Source of the DNA: Omnitrophica WOR_2 bacterium RIFOXYA2_FULL_38_17 | Lineage (GTDB): Bacteria > Omnitrophota > Gorgyraeia > Zapsychrales > Zapsychraceae | NCBI GenBank assembly: GCA_001805965.1 | Contig: MHHG01000025.1 | Span: 1 to 48,968, forward strand | Length of the DNA: 48,968 nt | Direction of reading: 5' to 3' | In this document: piece by piece, positions 16,749 to 23,834 of the stretch | How the letters are laid out: each line of letters opens with the position of its first letter | Numbering within the stretch: the stretch's first letter is position 1 | Made by a program: the position numbers and the translations under genes | The notes under the pieces: model-generated | Told to the model about the DNA's origin: nothing | The model's input: only the letters and a program-made list of their open reading frames with translations | The model's database searches: none

Positions 16749-16834
16749 AAGAATGTTTGATCTGCTGTTATTTTTCCTCTCTAAAATCTCACTAAAACCT
16801 AATATATTAAAAAGTTAATTGAATTTAGTGCATT

Positions 16835-16864
16835 TTGGCATACTTTCTATATTTATCATATACT
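16835..16864 (+). promoter_or_regulatory. sigma-70-type promoter of the 1108-aa protein gene
   Basis: TTGGCA (16835-16840), an 18-bp spacer and TATACT (16859-16864). Predicted start near 16871, about 70 nt before the start codon. Confidence 0.5.
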
Positions 16865-16888
16865 TAGTAGTGTGAAGTCTCTAAATAT

Positions 16889-16922
16889 AAGGAATATTAT
16901 CCATATTTATAATATTCTTTTT
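16889..16922 (+). terminator. AT-rich hairpin with T-tract in the leader of the 1108-aa protein gene
   Basis: AAGGAATATT (16889-16898) pairs with AATATTCTTT (16911-16920) with one G-T pair, then the T run ends at 16922. It is terminator-like but weak because of AT content. It lies 20 nt before the start codon and downstream of the promoter, so it may act as an attenuator. Confidence 0.35.
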
Positions 16923-16941
16923 AGAAATAGGATTGGTATTT

Positions 16942-19900
16942 ATGGATTGTTTTAAAACAACTGATAAGAAATACAAAGTAATTTTAATATTTATTGTAAT
17001 ATTGGTTTTTTATTCAATAACTGCTCCTAATATTCTCTTTTCACAAGAATACACAACAACAGTCCTTAATTTGCCAGTTCCCGGGAATATGTTGCCTGCA
17101 AGCCAGGAAAATATACCTGTAATTATTAAGGGGGTAACCATCCATCCTGAAGACCCGCTTTTGCTCGATTTTATTATCGATACAGGTGAGTCTGGATTAA
17201 CAGGACAATCTCTCGAAGCTGAGACAGAAAAGCTTATTAAGTATTTCCTTGCAACACTGACAGTTCCCGAAAATGAGCTTTGGGTAAATTTATCTCCATA
17301 TGAAAGTGATAGGATTATTCCCCACGGGTTCAGTCTTACTGAAATGGGAAGAGATTTGTTGGCGCAGGACTATCTTTTAAAACAGTTGTCAGCAACTATG
17401 ATGTACCCAGAGGAGAGTTTAGGCACTGACTTTTGGAACAATGTAAGAGAACGTGCATATGTAGAATATGGAATTGAGGATATCCCCTTGAACACTTTTA
17501 CAAAGGTATGGATCGTTCCAGACGAGGCAGTTGTTTATGAATATAGTGGAAGCGCATATGTAATACACAGCCATCTTAAAATATTGCTTGAAGAAGACTA
17601 TATCGCACTCGAAAATAATACCAATGAAGATAAATTTGGTATGGCTTCCTTAGAGAATGATCAGCTAAAGGGTGTTAGTAAAGTTACTTCTGAAGTAATA
17701 AGAGAGATAATAATTCCTGAGATAGAGCATGAGGTAAACAATGGAAAAACCTTCAATGTTTTGCGTCAAATTTACAGTTCAATGATATTGGCTGTCTGGT
17801 ATAAATATAACTTACGAGAAAGTCTTCTGGGCCAGGTTTATGTGGATAAAAATAAAACGAGCGGCATCGATAATGATGATAAGGAAATCAATAAAAAAAT
17901 CTACAATCAATATTTAAAAGCGTTTGAAAAGGGTGTTTATGACTATATACGTGAAGACTACGATCCGTATTCTCAAAGTATTATTCCAAGAAAATATTTT
18001 TCCGGCGGAGGTGCTTTTGAGAAACTTCGAGAGACAACCAGGGTTGTTAAAGGCCCACCCGGGAATTTAACTAAAGCTGATAAAGCAATGCTGACCCGTG
18101 CTATTAACCCAAGCATAGATGGTGCAAAAAACATTAAAGTCAGTGCACAACTTTTAGAAAATCCTAAAGACAAGGCAATGTTAGGATGGTTTTCAAGGGC
18201 TTCAAGGTTTACGAAAAAAGTATTTGAAGAAGAGAATATCCCTGAACAAGATAAGGCTGACCTGGAAAAAGTAGAAAAAATAATAGGCGATGAAGAAGGA
18301 TTTGAAATATTTGGAGGAAATAAGAATCCAATTGCATATAAAGCGTTGAAGGAACTTACAGGGTCTGGATTGATAGCCCATCGCAAAGGTGTATACTTGC
18401 CAGAGCAGGACAGCCATCTGTCTATTGACTTTGCCAGAATAGTGAAGCGAGAGACGTTCTTTGTTGTTACAAAGAAGCAGGGAGAAAACAAGAAAAAGTT
18501 GAGAGCGCTTGTTATTGGAACTGGCACGGGGATAGATGCTCTGACCATTTTTAAGGCCGGGAAGCAAGGTTTATTGGATGTAGAAATTGATGCGGTCGAT
18601 GTTAATGAAGATGCGATCATGTCAACAAGATTTAATTTTGATCTTTTTAACGGAGAGAATAATGACCTACTGCCAAATGATGTAAGGCTTAAGTTGTTTA
18701 CTCTTGGCGACAAAGATCTTTTGAGGGTATTCACTGTAAGCGAAGAACTTAATTCTTCTTTGCTAGAGGGAATAGAGCCATATGATATTATTGTCTTTAA
18801 TGCTCCTGACGCGCTACCTAAAGATCAAGTTCAAGATGCCTCAGGCAATATTCAAATGGATATTGATATTTTCACTAAAATAATTGATAAGGTAAGGGAT
18901 AAATTAATGGCAAAAGATGGTGTTGCTATAATTGGTAATCACAATCATATACCAATGAATGCGATATTCAGGGACAGTTATGTAAGTTATACTTCATCAA
19001 GCAGATTGTCTGAAATGGGGATTGAGATTTCAGATCCTGCACGTCGTGTAACTTTTAAAATACAAAATGACAAGGCAATGCTTGGTGATGAGCGGTTAAC
19101 ATTGGATAATTTAGTTAAGATGATAATTGAGGAGAAAGGCGCTGATGAAGCATACACGCTAATTCACAATATGGATGGTCCAATGGAAATAGAGGTTTTT
19201 AAGCAGTTAATTCAGCGGCTTTTTGAAAAGGTGCAAGACGAGAATAAGTTGATTGAATCTAAAGAAGCGCCTCCATATGGGGTAATAGCTAGTCAAGCAG
19301 ATGCTTTTCTTCTTAAATTTATAATGAGCTCTACTTCAAGGGGGATTACTCGGGAAATGATTGATTATGCCAATAGAATCGAAAAGGTTTTAACAGAAGA
19401 CATCGGAAGCCCTGCTTTTGAATTTGAAACATTTGATGATAATACAGCCGCTAAAAGAACTGATGGTATGAGAGAAGCATTAACAAAACAGATCGCAAAG
19501 GTCATTTGGGAGACAGCGAATAAAATAGTTGAATTGGATCAAAATGCTAGCGATGGTTCAAAGTTGATAGAAATATCTTCAATGTTGTTAAAAACAAGTT
19601 ACTATAGCAGGGCTGTCAGTGAGCTTGGCGAGGAAGGTATGAGCTTTGATGAAAATGATGTTGCATTTTCTTTAGATACTGCATTGAAACGAATAAGGAC
19701 AGAATTAATACAAAATCGTGCAATTTATAGTAGGCATATAAAAATGATAATTTTACTAGGATTATTATCTATTGAAGAAGACCAGGATAACTGGATGCAA
19801 AAACCCCTTAGTATTTATACTATGTTTGAATCAGAATCCAGGGCTTTAGGTATTACTGTTGATCAATTTATTCATGACCTTATAGATTTTGCAAACTATT

Positions 19901-20268
19901 ACGGATATTCGTTAAATGAGGATATTGTTAATGCAAAGATCCATAATGCAAGAGAAAAATATTTTGAGTTTTATGGTTCCAGAACTACAGAAAAAGAGGA
20001 TAAACCGCCAGACAGTTCGATCCTTGGTGAAAAAACAGAACCTGTTGGTGGTATTGATCTTAATCCTGATATGTTGAACCTTCAGATCAAAAGGGATAGG
20101 ACTGGTGTTCCTTTGCCAGTTTTTAAACAACCTCTATATAGCATTGACATTGATGGATTTATGCCTGTTATTATAAACATGATTCTTGTTCCAAATCTCC
20201 CTGCCGTTCTAGGTTTAAGTTCAGACTCTCTTGAAATGCTTGAACTAGGCTTTCTTCTATCGGAATAA
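16942..20268 (+). CDS. large exported modular protein with clade-type N- and C-terminal modules and a methyltransferase-like domain
   Basis: An 1108-aa protein of no named family. Residues about 10-34 form a signal peptide or anchor. Residues 40-375 hold an N-terminal module with KGVTIHPEDPLLLDFIIDTG, ELWVNLSPYESDRI, EMGRDLLAQDY and EDYDPYSQSIIPRKYFSGGG. Residues about 420-705 include a Rossmann methyltransferase-like segment: VIGTGTG (524-530), IDAVDVNEDA and the FNAPD motif (N620-D623). D-K-A-M-L occurs at residues 380, 410 and 710, flanking that module. A helical module follows, and the last 70 residues form a C-terminal module from GGIDLNPDMLNLQIKRD to PVIINMILVPNLPAVLGL. I recall these N- and C-terminal segments from Omnitrophota proteins but cannot verify it. 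Start ATG 16942 is preferred to TTG 16933 because of AGGA at proper spacing. Confidence 0.85.
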   Translation: MDCFKTTDKKYKVILIFIVILVFYSITAPNILFSQEYTTTVLNLPVPGNMLPASQENIPVIIKGVTIHPEDPLLLDFIIDTGESGLTGQSLEAETEKLIKYFLATLTVPENELWVNLSPYESDRIIPHGFSLTEMGRDLLAQDYLLKQLSATMMYPEESLGTDFWNNVRERAYVEYGIEDIPLNTFTKVWIVPDEAVVYEYSGSAYVIHSHLKILLEEDYIALENNTNEDKFGMASLENDQLKGVSKVTSEVIREIIIPEIEHEVNNGKTFNVLRQIYSSMILAVWYKYNLRESLLGQVYVDKNKTSGIDNDDKEINKKIYNQYLKAFEKGVYDYIREDYDPYSQSIIPRKYFSGGGAFEKLRETTRVVKGPPGNLTKADKAMLTRAINPSIDGAKNIKVSAQLLENPKDKAMLGWFSRASRFTKKVFEEENIPEQDKADLEKVEKIIGDEEGFEIFGGNKNPIAYKALKELTGSGLIAHRKGVYLPEQDSHLSIDFARIVKRETFFVVTKKQGENKKKLRALVIGTGTGIDALTIFKAGKQGLLDVEIDAVDVNEDAIMSTRFNFDLFNGENNDLLPNDVRLKLFTLGDKDLLRVFTVSEELNSSLLEGIEPYDIIVFNAPDALPKDQVQDASGNIQMDIDIFTKIIDKVRDKLMAKDGVAIIGNHNHIPMNAIFRDSYVSYTSSSRLSEMGIEISDPARRVTFKIQNDKAMLGDERLTLDNLVKMIIEEKGADEAYTLIHNMDGPMEIEVFKQLIQRLFEKVQDENKLIESKEAPPYGVIASQADAFLLKFIMSSTSRGITREMIDYANRIEKVLTEDIGSPAFEFETFDDNTAAKRTDGMREALTKQIAKVIWETANKIVELDQNASDGSKLIEISSMLLKTSYYSRAVSELGEEGMSFDENDVAFSLDTALKRIRTELIQNRAIYSRHIKMIILLGLLSIEEDQDNWMQKPLSIYTMFESESRALGITVDQFIHDLIDFANYYGYSLNEDIVNAKIHNAREKYFEFYGSRTTEKEDKPPDSSILGEKTEPVGGIDLNPDMLNLQIKRDRTGVPLPVFKQPLYSIDIDGFMPVIINMILVPNLPAVLGLSSDSLEMLELGFLLSE

Positions 20269-20346
20269 TTTACTAATTTTATCGTTATGTCTTACCGTAT
20301 AATGACTTATATGGTTTTAGCTGGTTGTTTTCTCAATAAATTATTA

Positions 20347-20372
20347 TTGACAAAATTAATAAAACATGTCAA
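20347..20372 (+). promoter_or_regulatory. inverted repeat, candidate operator
   Basis: TTGACA (20347-20352) and TGTCAA (20367-20372) form a 6-bp inverted repeat with a 14-bp centre, upstream of the XRE-CBM48 gene. It could be an operator. No convincing -10 box follows at the right distance, so I do not call it a promoter. Confidence 0.2.
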
Positions 20373-20392
20373 ACTTCATTTTATTTAAATTG

Positions 20393-20419
20393 AGTTAACA
20401 TACTGTTGCATTCTTAACT
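20393..20419 (+). promoter_or_regulatory. inverted repeat overlapping the XRE-CBM48 promoter
   Basis: AGTTAA (20393-20398) and TTAACT (20414-20419) form a 6-bp inverted repeat whose right arm touches the -35 box at 20419-20424. The position would suit autoregulation by the XRE protein. Short arms in AT-rich DNA can be chance. Confidence 0.25.
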
Positions 20420-20446
20420 TGAAAAATTTCTGCCTGTTTATATAAA
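20419..20446 (+). promoter_or_regulatory. promoter of the XRE-CBM48 gene
   Basis: TTGAAA (20419-20424), a 16-bp spacer and TATAAA (20441-20446). Predicted start near 20453, giving a 35-nt leader that contains the ribosome binding site ATAGGAG. Confidence 0.5.
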
Positions 20447-20487
20447 CTATTAATCAGCAATATTTAGTAACTTATAGGAGAACACCT

Positions 20488-20979
20488 GTGGTAAAGTCAA
20501 AAATTAAAGAAATAAGACAAAAACGTAATATTACTCAAAAGAACCTAGCAGAAAAGCTCGGTGTATCAAGACAAGCTCTTTGTATGTGGGAATCTGACAA
20601 AAGAGAGCTTAAAGCACCTGTTTTAAAGAAGATAGCAAAAATCTTTGGTGTACAAATTGATGAGCTTATTTATATAAAAGAAGATTTAAAAATAAAAAAG
20701 GAGATGGATATGGCAAGAGAAAAATTACTTAAAGCTACTTTTGAATTATTAGCACCTGATGCTAAAAAAGTTGCATTAACTGGAGATTTTAACTCCTGGG
20801 ATGCAAATGGGATTAAAATGAGAAAGTATAAGAGCGGAAAGTGGAAAGCTAATGTTGATTGTACTCCAGGAAGATATGAGTATAAATATATTGTAGATAA
20901 TGAATGGTGGACAGATCCAAACAATACTAAGTCTGCCGTTAATTCTTTTGGAGCTGTAAATTCAGTAATTGAGCTATAA
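20488..20979 (+). CDS. XRE-family helix-turn-helix protein fused to CBM48 glycogen-binding domain
   Basis: A 163-aa cytoplasmic protein. Residues 5-60 are an XRE/Cro DNA-binding domain: KIKEIRQKRNITQKNLAEKLGVSRQAL with the recognition helix around SRQALCMWESDKR. A charged linker (about 61-83) leads to a CBM48 (AMPK-beta glycogen-binding/isoamylase early set) domain at 85-163. Its signatures are LTGDFNSWDANG (W104), PGRYEYKYIVDNEWW and GAVNSVIEL. The fusion suggests a transcription factor that senses glycogen or maltodextrin; this is inference from domains and from the glycogen genes that follow. The start is GTG 20488 with ATAGGAG seven bases upstream. A second ribosome binding site inside the gene could produce the CBM48 half alone. 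Confidence 0.88.
   Translation: MVKSKIKEIRQKRNITQKNLAEKLGVSRQALCMWESDKRELKAPVLKKIAKIFGVQIDELIYIKEDLKIKKEMDMAREKLLKATFELLAPDAKKVALTGDFNSWDANGIKMRKYKSGKWKANVDCTPGRYEYKYIVDNEWWTDPNNTKSAVNSFGAVNSVIEL
20698..20712 (+). promoter_or_regulatory. internal ribosome binding site and start inside the XRE-CBM48 gene
   Basis: AAGGAG at 20698-20703, six bases before an in-frame ATG at 20710. This is a better ribosome binding site than that of many genes here. Initiation would give an 89-aa product consisting of the CBM48 domain alone, similar in layout to the separate CBM48 protein encoded next. Its position exactly at the domain boundary argues against pure chance. Confidence 0.45.
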
Positions 20980-21014
20980 TAATATTTGTTTTTATTAATA
21001 AAAAATTAATATAA

Positions 21015-21039
21015 ACCTAAGCCCTGCTTATATTTAGGT
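21015..21039 (+). promoter_or_regulatory. small hairpin overlapping the ribosome binding site of the CBM48 gene
   Basis: ACCTAA (21015-21020) pairs with TTAGGT (21034-21039); the right arm contains the TAGG ribosome binding site for ATG 21048. Folding would hide it. With six pairs and a 13-nt loop it is only moderately stable. Confidence 0.3.
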
Positions 21040-21047
21040 CGAAATAT

Positions 21048-21368
21048 ATGTTAGATATTCTTATAAAAAAAATACAAACAAAAGGGCACAAGAAGTATCG
21101 GCGTAAAACTAGTAAAGTCCGTTTTGATATTTATGCCCCGCAGGCATCTAATGTAGAACTTGTTGGATGTTTTAATTCATGGATGCCGGGTCAGCATATT
21201 ATGAAAAAGGAACGTGATGGTTTTTGGAAAACCCATGTAACGTTGTGCAGTGGTCAATATGAATACAAGTTCATTGTAGATAACAAGTGGGAAATTGACC
21301 CTGAGAATTCCAATACCGTTATTATGGATAACGGGACAATAAACTCGGTAAAAAAGGTGGTTATTTAA
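21048..21368 (+). CDS. stand-alone CBM48 (isoamylase early-set) glycogen-binding protein
   Basis: A 106-aa protein. After a basic N-terminal stretch (residues 1-22, many K and R) it is a single CBM48 domain: VRFDIYAPQASNVELVGCFN, SGQYEYKFIVDNKWEIDPEN and NGTINSVKKV. It shares the plan of the second half of the preceding gene but has no DNA-binding domain. Such small proteins probably bind alpha-glucan and may target enzymes to granules. It ends 1 bp before the glycosyltransferase gene, implying translational coupling and a joint role in glycogen synthesis. Confidence 0.87.
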   Translation: MLDILIKKIQTKGHKKYRRKTSKVRFDIYAPQASNVELVGCFNSWMPGQHIMKKERDGFWKTHVTLCSGQYEYKFIVDNKWEIDPENSNTVIMDNGTINSVKKVVI

Positions 21369-21369
21369 T

Positions 21370-22533
21370 ATGAGAATTGCGCTTCTATCATGGGAGACTT
21401 CATACTCTGTTTATGTCGGTGGTGTTTCTAATCATGTTACTGAACTTGCGTGTGCTTTGGAAAGAAAAGGCCATGAGGTACATGTCTTTACAAGAATGGG
21501 TAATGATGATCATGACCACCAGGAATGTATTCATGGGGTGCACTATCATAGATGTCCTTTTGCTTCAAATCCTGATTTTATTGAAGAAATAAATAATATG
21601 TGCAAATCTTTTGTTCAAGCTGTTTTCGAGACAGAAGATTTTTTAGGCATCAATTTTGACATTGTTCATGCTCATGACTGGCTTACAGCAAAATCTATTG
21701 TTTTGATCAAAGAAGGCAGGGGCAGAAAAACAATTCTTACGATGCATTCAACTGAGTATGGAAGATGTGGTAATAATTTTTATGGAGGAGCATCTAAGAG
21801 AGTAAGTGATATTGAATGGGAGGGCGCATATAGTGCGGACCATATAGTTGCTGTTTCAAAGACATTAAAGAACGAGCTGATGTGGATATATAACATACCT
21901 GAGTGGAAAATTGATGTTATTTATAATGGAATTAGTTACTGGAACTATGATGGCATGGTCGATCCTGCTTTTGTAAGAAGTATGTATGGAATTGGCCCCC
22001 TGGATCCAATGGTCTTATTCGCAGGAAGAATAACCTATCAAAAAGGCCCCGATATTTTACTTCAAGCAGTACCAAATATTATTAAGTTCTACAATAATGC
22101 AAAAATTGTTTTTGTTGGTGATGGAGATATGAGGGCTGGCTTAGAAGATACTGCAAGGCATATGAATATCGCTCATGCAACTAGGTTTTTGGGTCATAAA
22201 AGTGGAAAGGATTTAACCGATCTTTTTAAGGCAACAGACTGTGTTTGCGTACCAAGCAGAAATGAGCCTTTTGGTATTGTTATTTTAGAAGCCTGGAGTG
22301 CTGGAAAACCAGTTGTTGCCAGTGTTAAAGGTGGGCCCTCTGAGTTTGTTTGGAACAATGTTAACGGCCTTAAAGTTTATGATAATCCTGATTCAGTTTC
22401 CTGGGGTGTTGGAACAATGTTTAGTGATTTTGACCATGCACAATGGATGGGGTGTAATGGACGAACAACAGCTGAAAATATTTTTTCATGGGATATAATA
22501 GCCGACGAGGCTGTATCAATTTATAACTGCTAG
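21370..22533 (+). CDS. GT4-family glycosyltransferase, probable glycogen/alpha-glucan synthase
   Basis: A 387-aa GT-B enzyme. The N-terminal domain begins MRIALLSWETSYSVYVGGVSNHVTELACAL, with the glycine-rich loop of the family. VHAHDWLTA and TMHSTEYGR follow. The C-terminal nucleotide-sugar domain contains LFAGRITYQKGPDILL and the E-x7-E motif EPFGIVILE (E299, E307). Context (CBM48 protein, branching-type GH57, DUF4912) supports a glucan synthase using ADP- or UDP-glucose, but the sugar donor cannot be told from the sequence. It lies 1 bp after the CBM48 gene and 32 bp before the DUF4912 gene. Confidence 0.88.
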   Translation: MRIALLSWETSYSVYVGGVSNHVTELACALERKGHEVHVFTRMGNDDHDHQECIHGVHYHRCPFASNPDFIEEINNMCKSFVQAVFETEDFLGINFDIVHAHDWLTAKSIVLIKEGRGRKTILTMHSTEYGRCGNNFYGGASKRVSDIEWEGAYSADHIVAVSKTLKNELMWIYNIPEWKIDVIYNGISYWNYDGMVDPAFVRSMYGIGPLDPMVLFAGRITYQKGPDILLQAVPNIIKFYNNAKIVFVGDGDMRAGLEDTARHMNIAHATRFLGHKSGKDLTDLFKATDCVCVPSRNEPFGIVILEAWSAGKPVVASVKGGPSEFVWNNVNGLKVYDNPDSVSWGVGTMFSDFDHAQWMGCNGRTTAENIFSWDIIADEAVSIYNC

Positions 22534-22565
22534 TATTTTATACTTTTGTATTTAAGGAGAAGCTT

Positions 22566-23702
22566 TTGTCAAATAATAGCAACACATCTGTGAATTCATT
22601 TGTTGAAGAATACAATCTTCCTAAAAGTTATGATTTTACGAATGCTACACTTATTGTGCGTGACCCTGAGTGGGTTCATGCATATTGGGAGGTTTCGGAC
22701 AGCTCTTTAAACCACTTGATAAGTTCATCCGGCAATAATATTCATGACTATAAATTTATCTTAAGATTTTATGATGTTACTCTTATTGATTTCAATGGGT
22801 ATAATGCAAATCACCATTTTGACATTGACGTTGGGAATAAGCAGGGAAGCTGGTATTTAAATTTGACGAACAGTAACGTGACTTATTGTTGTGATGTCGG
22901 GATTATAAATCATGATGGTGAATTCCATACATTAGCAAGATCGAATTTTGTTACAACTCACCAAAAAGGAAACCGCAGGAATGATATGATATGGATGGAG
23001 GTTGTTGACGGCAAATCTAAAGAGCCTTATGCGATTATAAACAATAAAAAACAGAAGCTCACTGCTCCGGATGCGCTTCCTGCGGAGAAGAAAAAGGCTG
23101 TGAAAGCAAAAAGGCCTCCACTTTCTGTTGATAAGATAAAAGATTATTATGCAAAGTTGTTCCCGATTTATGGAAAGGTCAGGGGCCTTCATAGAAAAAG
23201 ACGCATGTTCGGTCTATTGGGAGGCAGTCCATCTCTAGGTAAGCTATCGCTTTTACAAATAAAGGATAAAGAAAAACTTGCTAGAGGTGTTTTTGATATT
23301 GAAGAAGCATTATTGAAAGACCTTCCTGATCACTTTTATTCTGTAAAGATACCTTTAGGCGCTTCTGGAGAATTTGAGTTAAGCCGGGGTGGAAGCCATG
23401 AATTAGTAAAAAATAATAACGAATTCTTGGGCGCTAGTGAAGCCAATTATGTTGAAGAAGGAAGGAAATTTTACTTTGAAATCGGTACAGAATTAATTGT
23501 TTATGGAAGAACGGAACCTGATGCGCAAGTTACACTCGGAGGCCAAAATATTAAGCTTAGGGAAGATGGGACTTTTACTTTAAGATATGCCCTTCCGGAT
23601 GGTAAAATACCATTTGATTTTATAGCTACTTCCTCTGATAAAAAAGAATCTCGTAATATTTCCACTTCTGTAGAAAGAACTAAAACAATGTATTGCCCTT
23701 GA
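22566..23702 (+). CDS. DUF4912-domain protein
   Basis: A 378-aa protein starting at TTG with AAGGAG at 22554-22559. The DUF4912 signature is at residues about 22-50: NATLIVRDPEWVHAYWEVSD. The domain reaches about residue 125. A Lys/Pro-rich linker follows (KKKAVKAKRPPLSVDKIK), then a C-terminal beta-rich segment (VYGRTEPDAQVTLGGQNIKL, EDGTFTLRYALPDGK). DUF4912 proteins commonly sit beside GH57 and glycogen genes in several phyla; a structural or glucan-binding role is likely but not established. No signal peptide. Confidence 0.85.
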   Translation: MSNNSNTSVNSFVEEYNLPKSYDFTNATLIVRDPEWVHAYWEVSDSSLNHLISSSGNNIHDYKFILRFYDVTLIDFNGYNANHHFDIDVGNKQGSWYLNLTNSNVTYCCDVGIINHDGEFHTLARSNFVTTHQKGNRRNDMIWMEVVDGKSKEPYAIINNKKQKLTAPDALPAEKKKAVKAKRPPLSVDKIKDYYAKLFPIYGKVRGLHRKRRMFGLLGGSPSLGKLSLLQIKDKEKLARGVFDIEEALLKDLPDHFYSVKIPLGASGEFELSRGGSHELVKNNNEFLGASEANYVEEGRKFYFEIGTELIVYGRTEPDAQVTLGGQNIKLREDGTFTLRYALPDGKIPFDFIATSSDKKESRNISTSVERTKTMYCP

Positions 23703-23834
23703 TTTAAGAAGTGATGCATTGATACTTGCTTCGAGTTAATTCAAATTTAGCATGAATCTTTTTTGCGAATTTTAATTTTAGTCCCTCTGTAGCTAATTAA
23801 AAGGAACTTCATTTTAAAAGGATAATAGGTTTAT

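Noticed and set aside
16933..16941. TTG start three codons earlier for the 1108-aa protein
   Set aside because: The only ribosome binding site (AGGA) is one base away from TTG but nine from ATG 16942.
17973..18734. Long open frame (253 codons) on the minus strand inside the 1108-aa protein gene
   Set aside because: Ser- and Leu-rich antisense shadow of a well supported + strand gene; no recognisable domain and no ribosome binding site.
20694..20700. A-AAA-AAG slippery heptamer in the correct phase for -1 frameshifting in the XRE-CBM48 gene
   Set aside because: The shifted frame would stop after about ten codons and give a regulator without CBM48, like dnaX in principle, but A-rich heptamers are frequent in this AT-rich DNA and no downstream stimulatory stem is seen. 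The internal ribosome binding site explains the AGGAG better.
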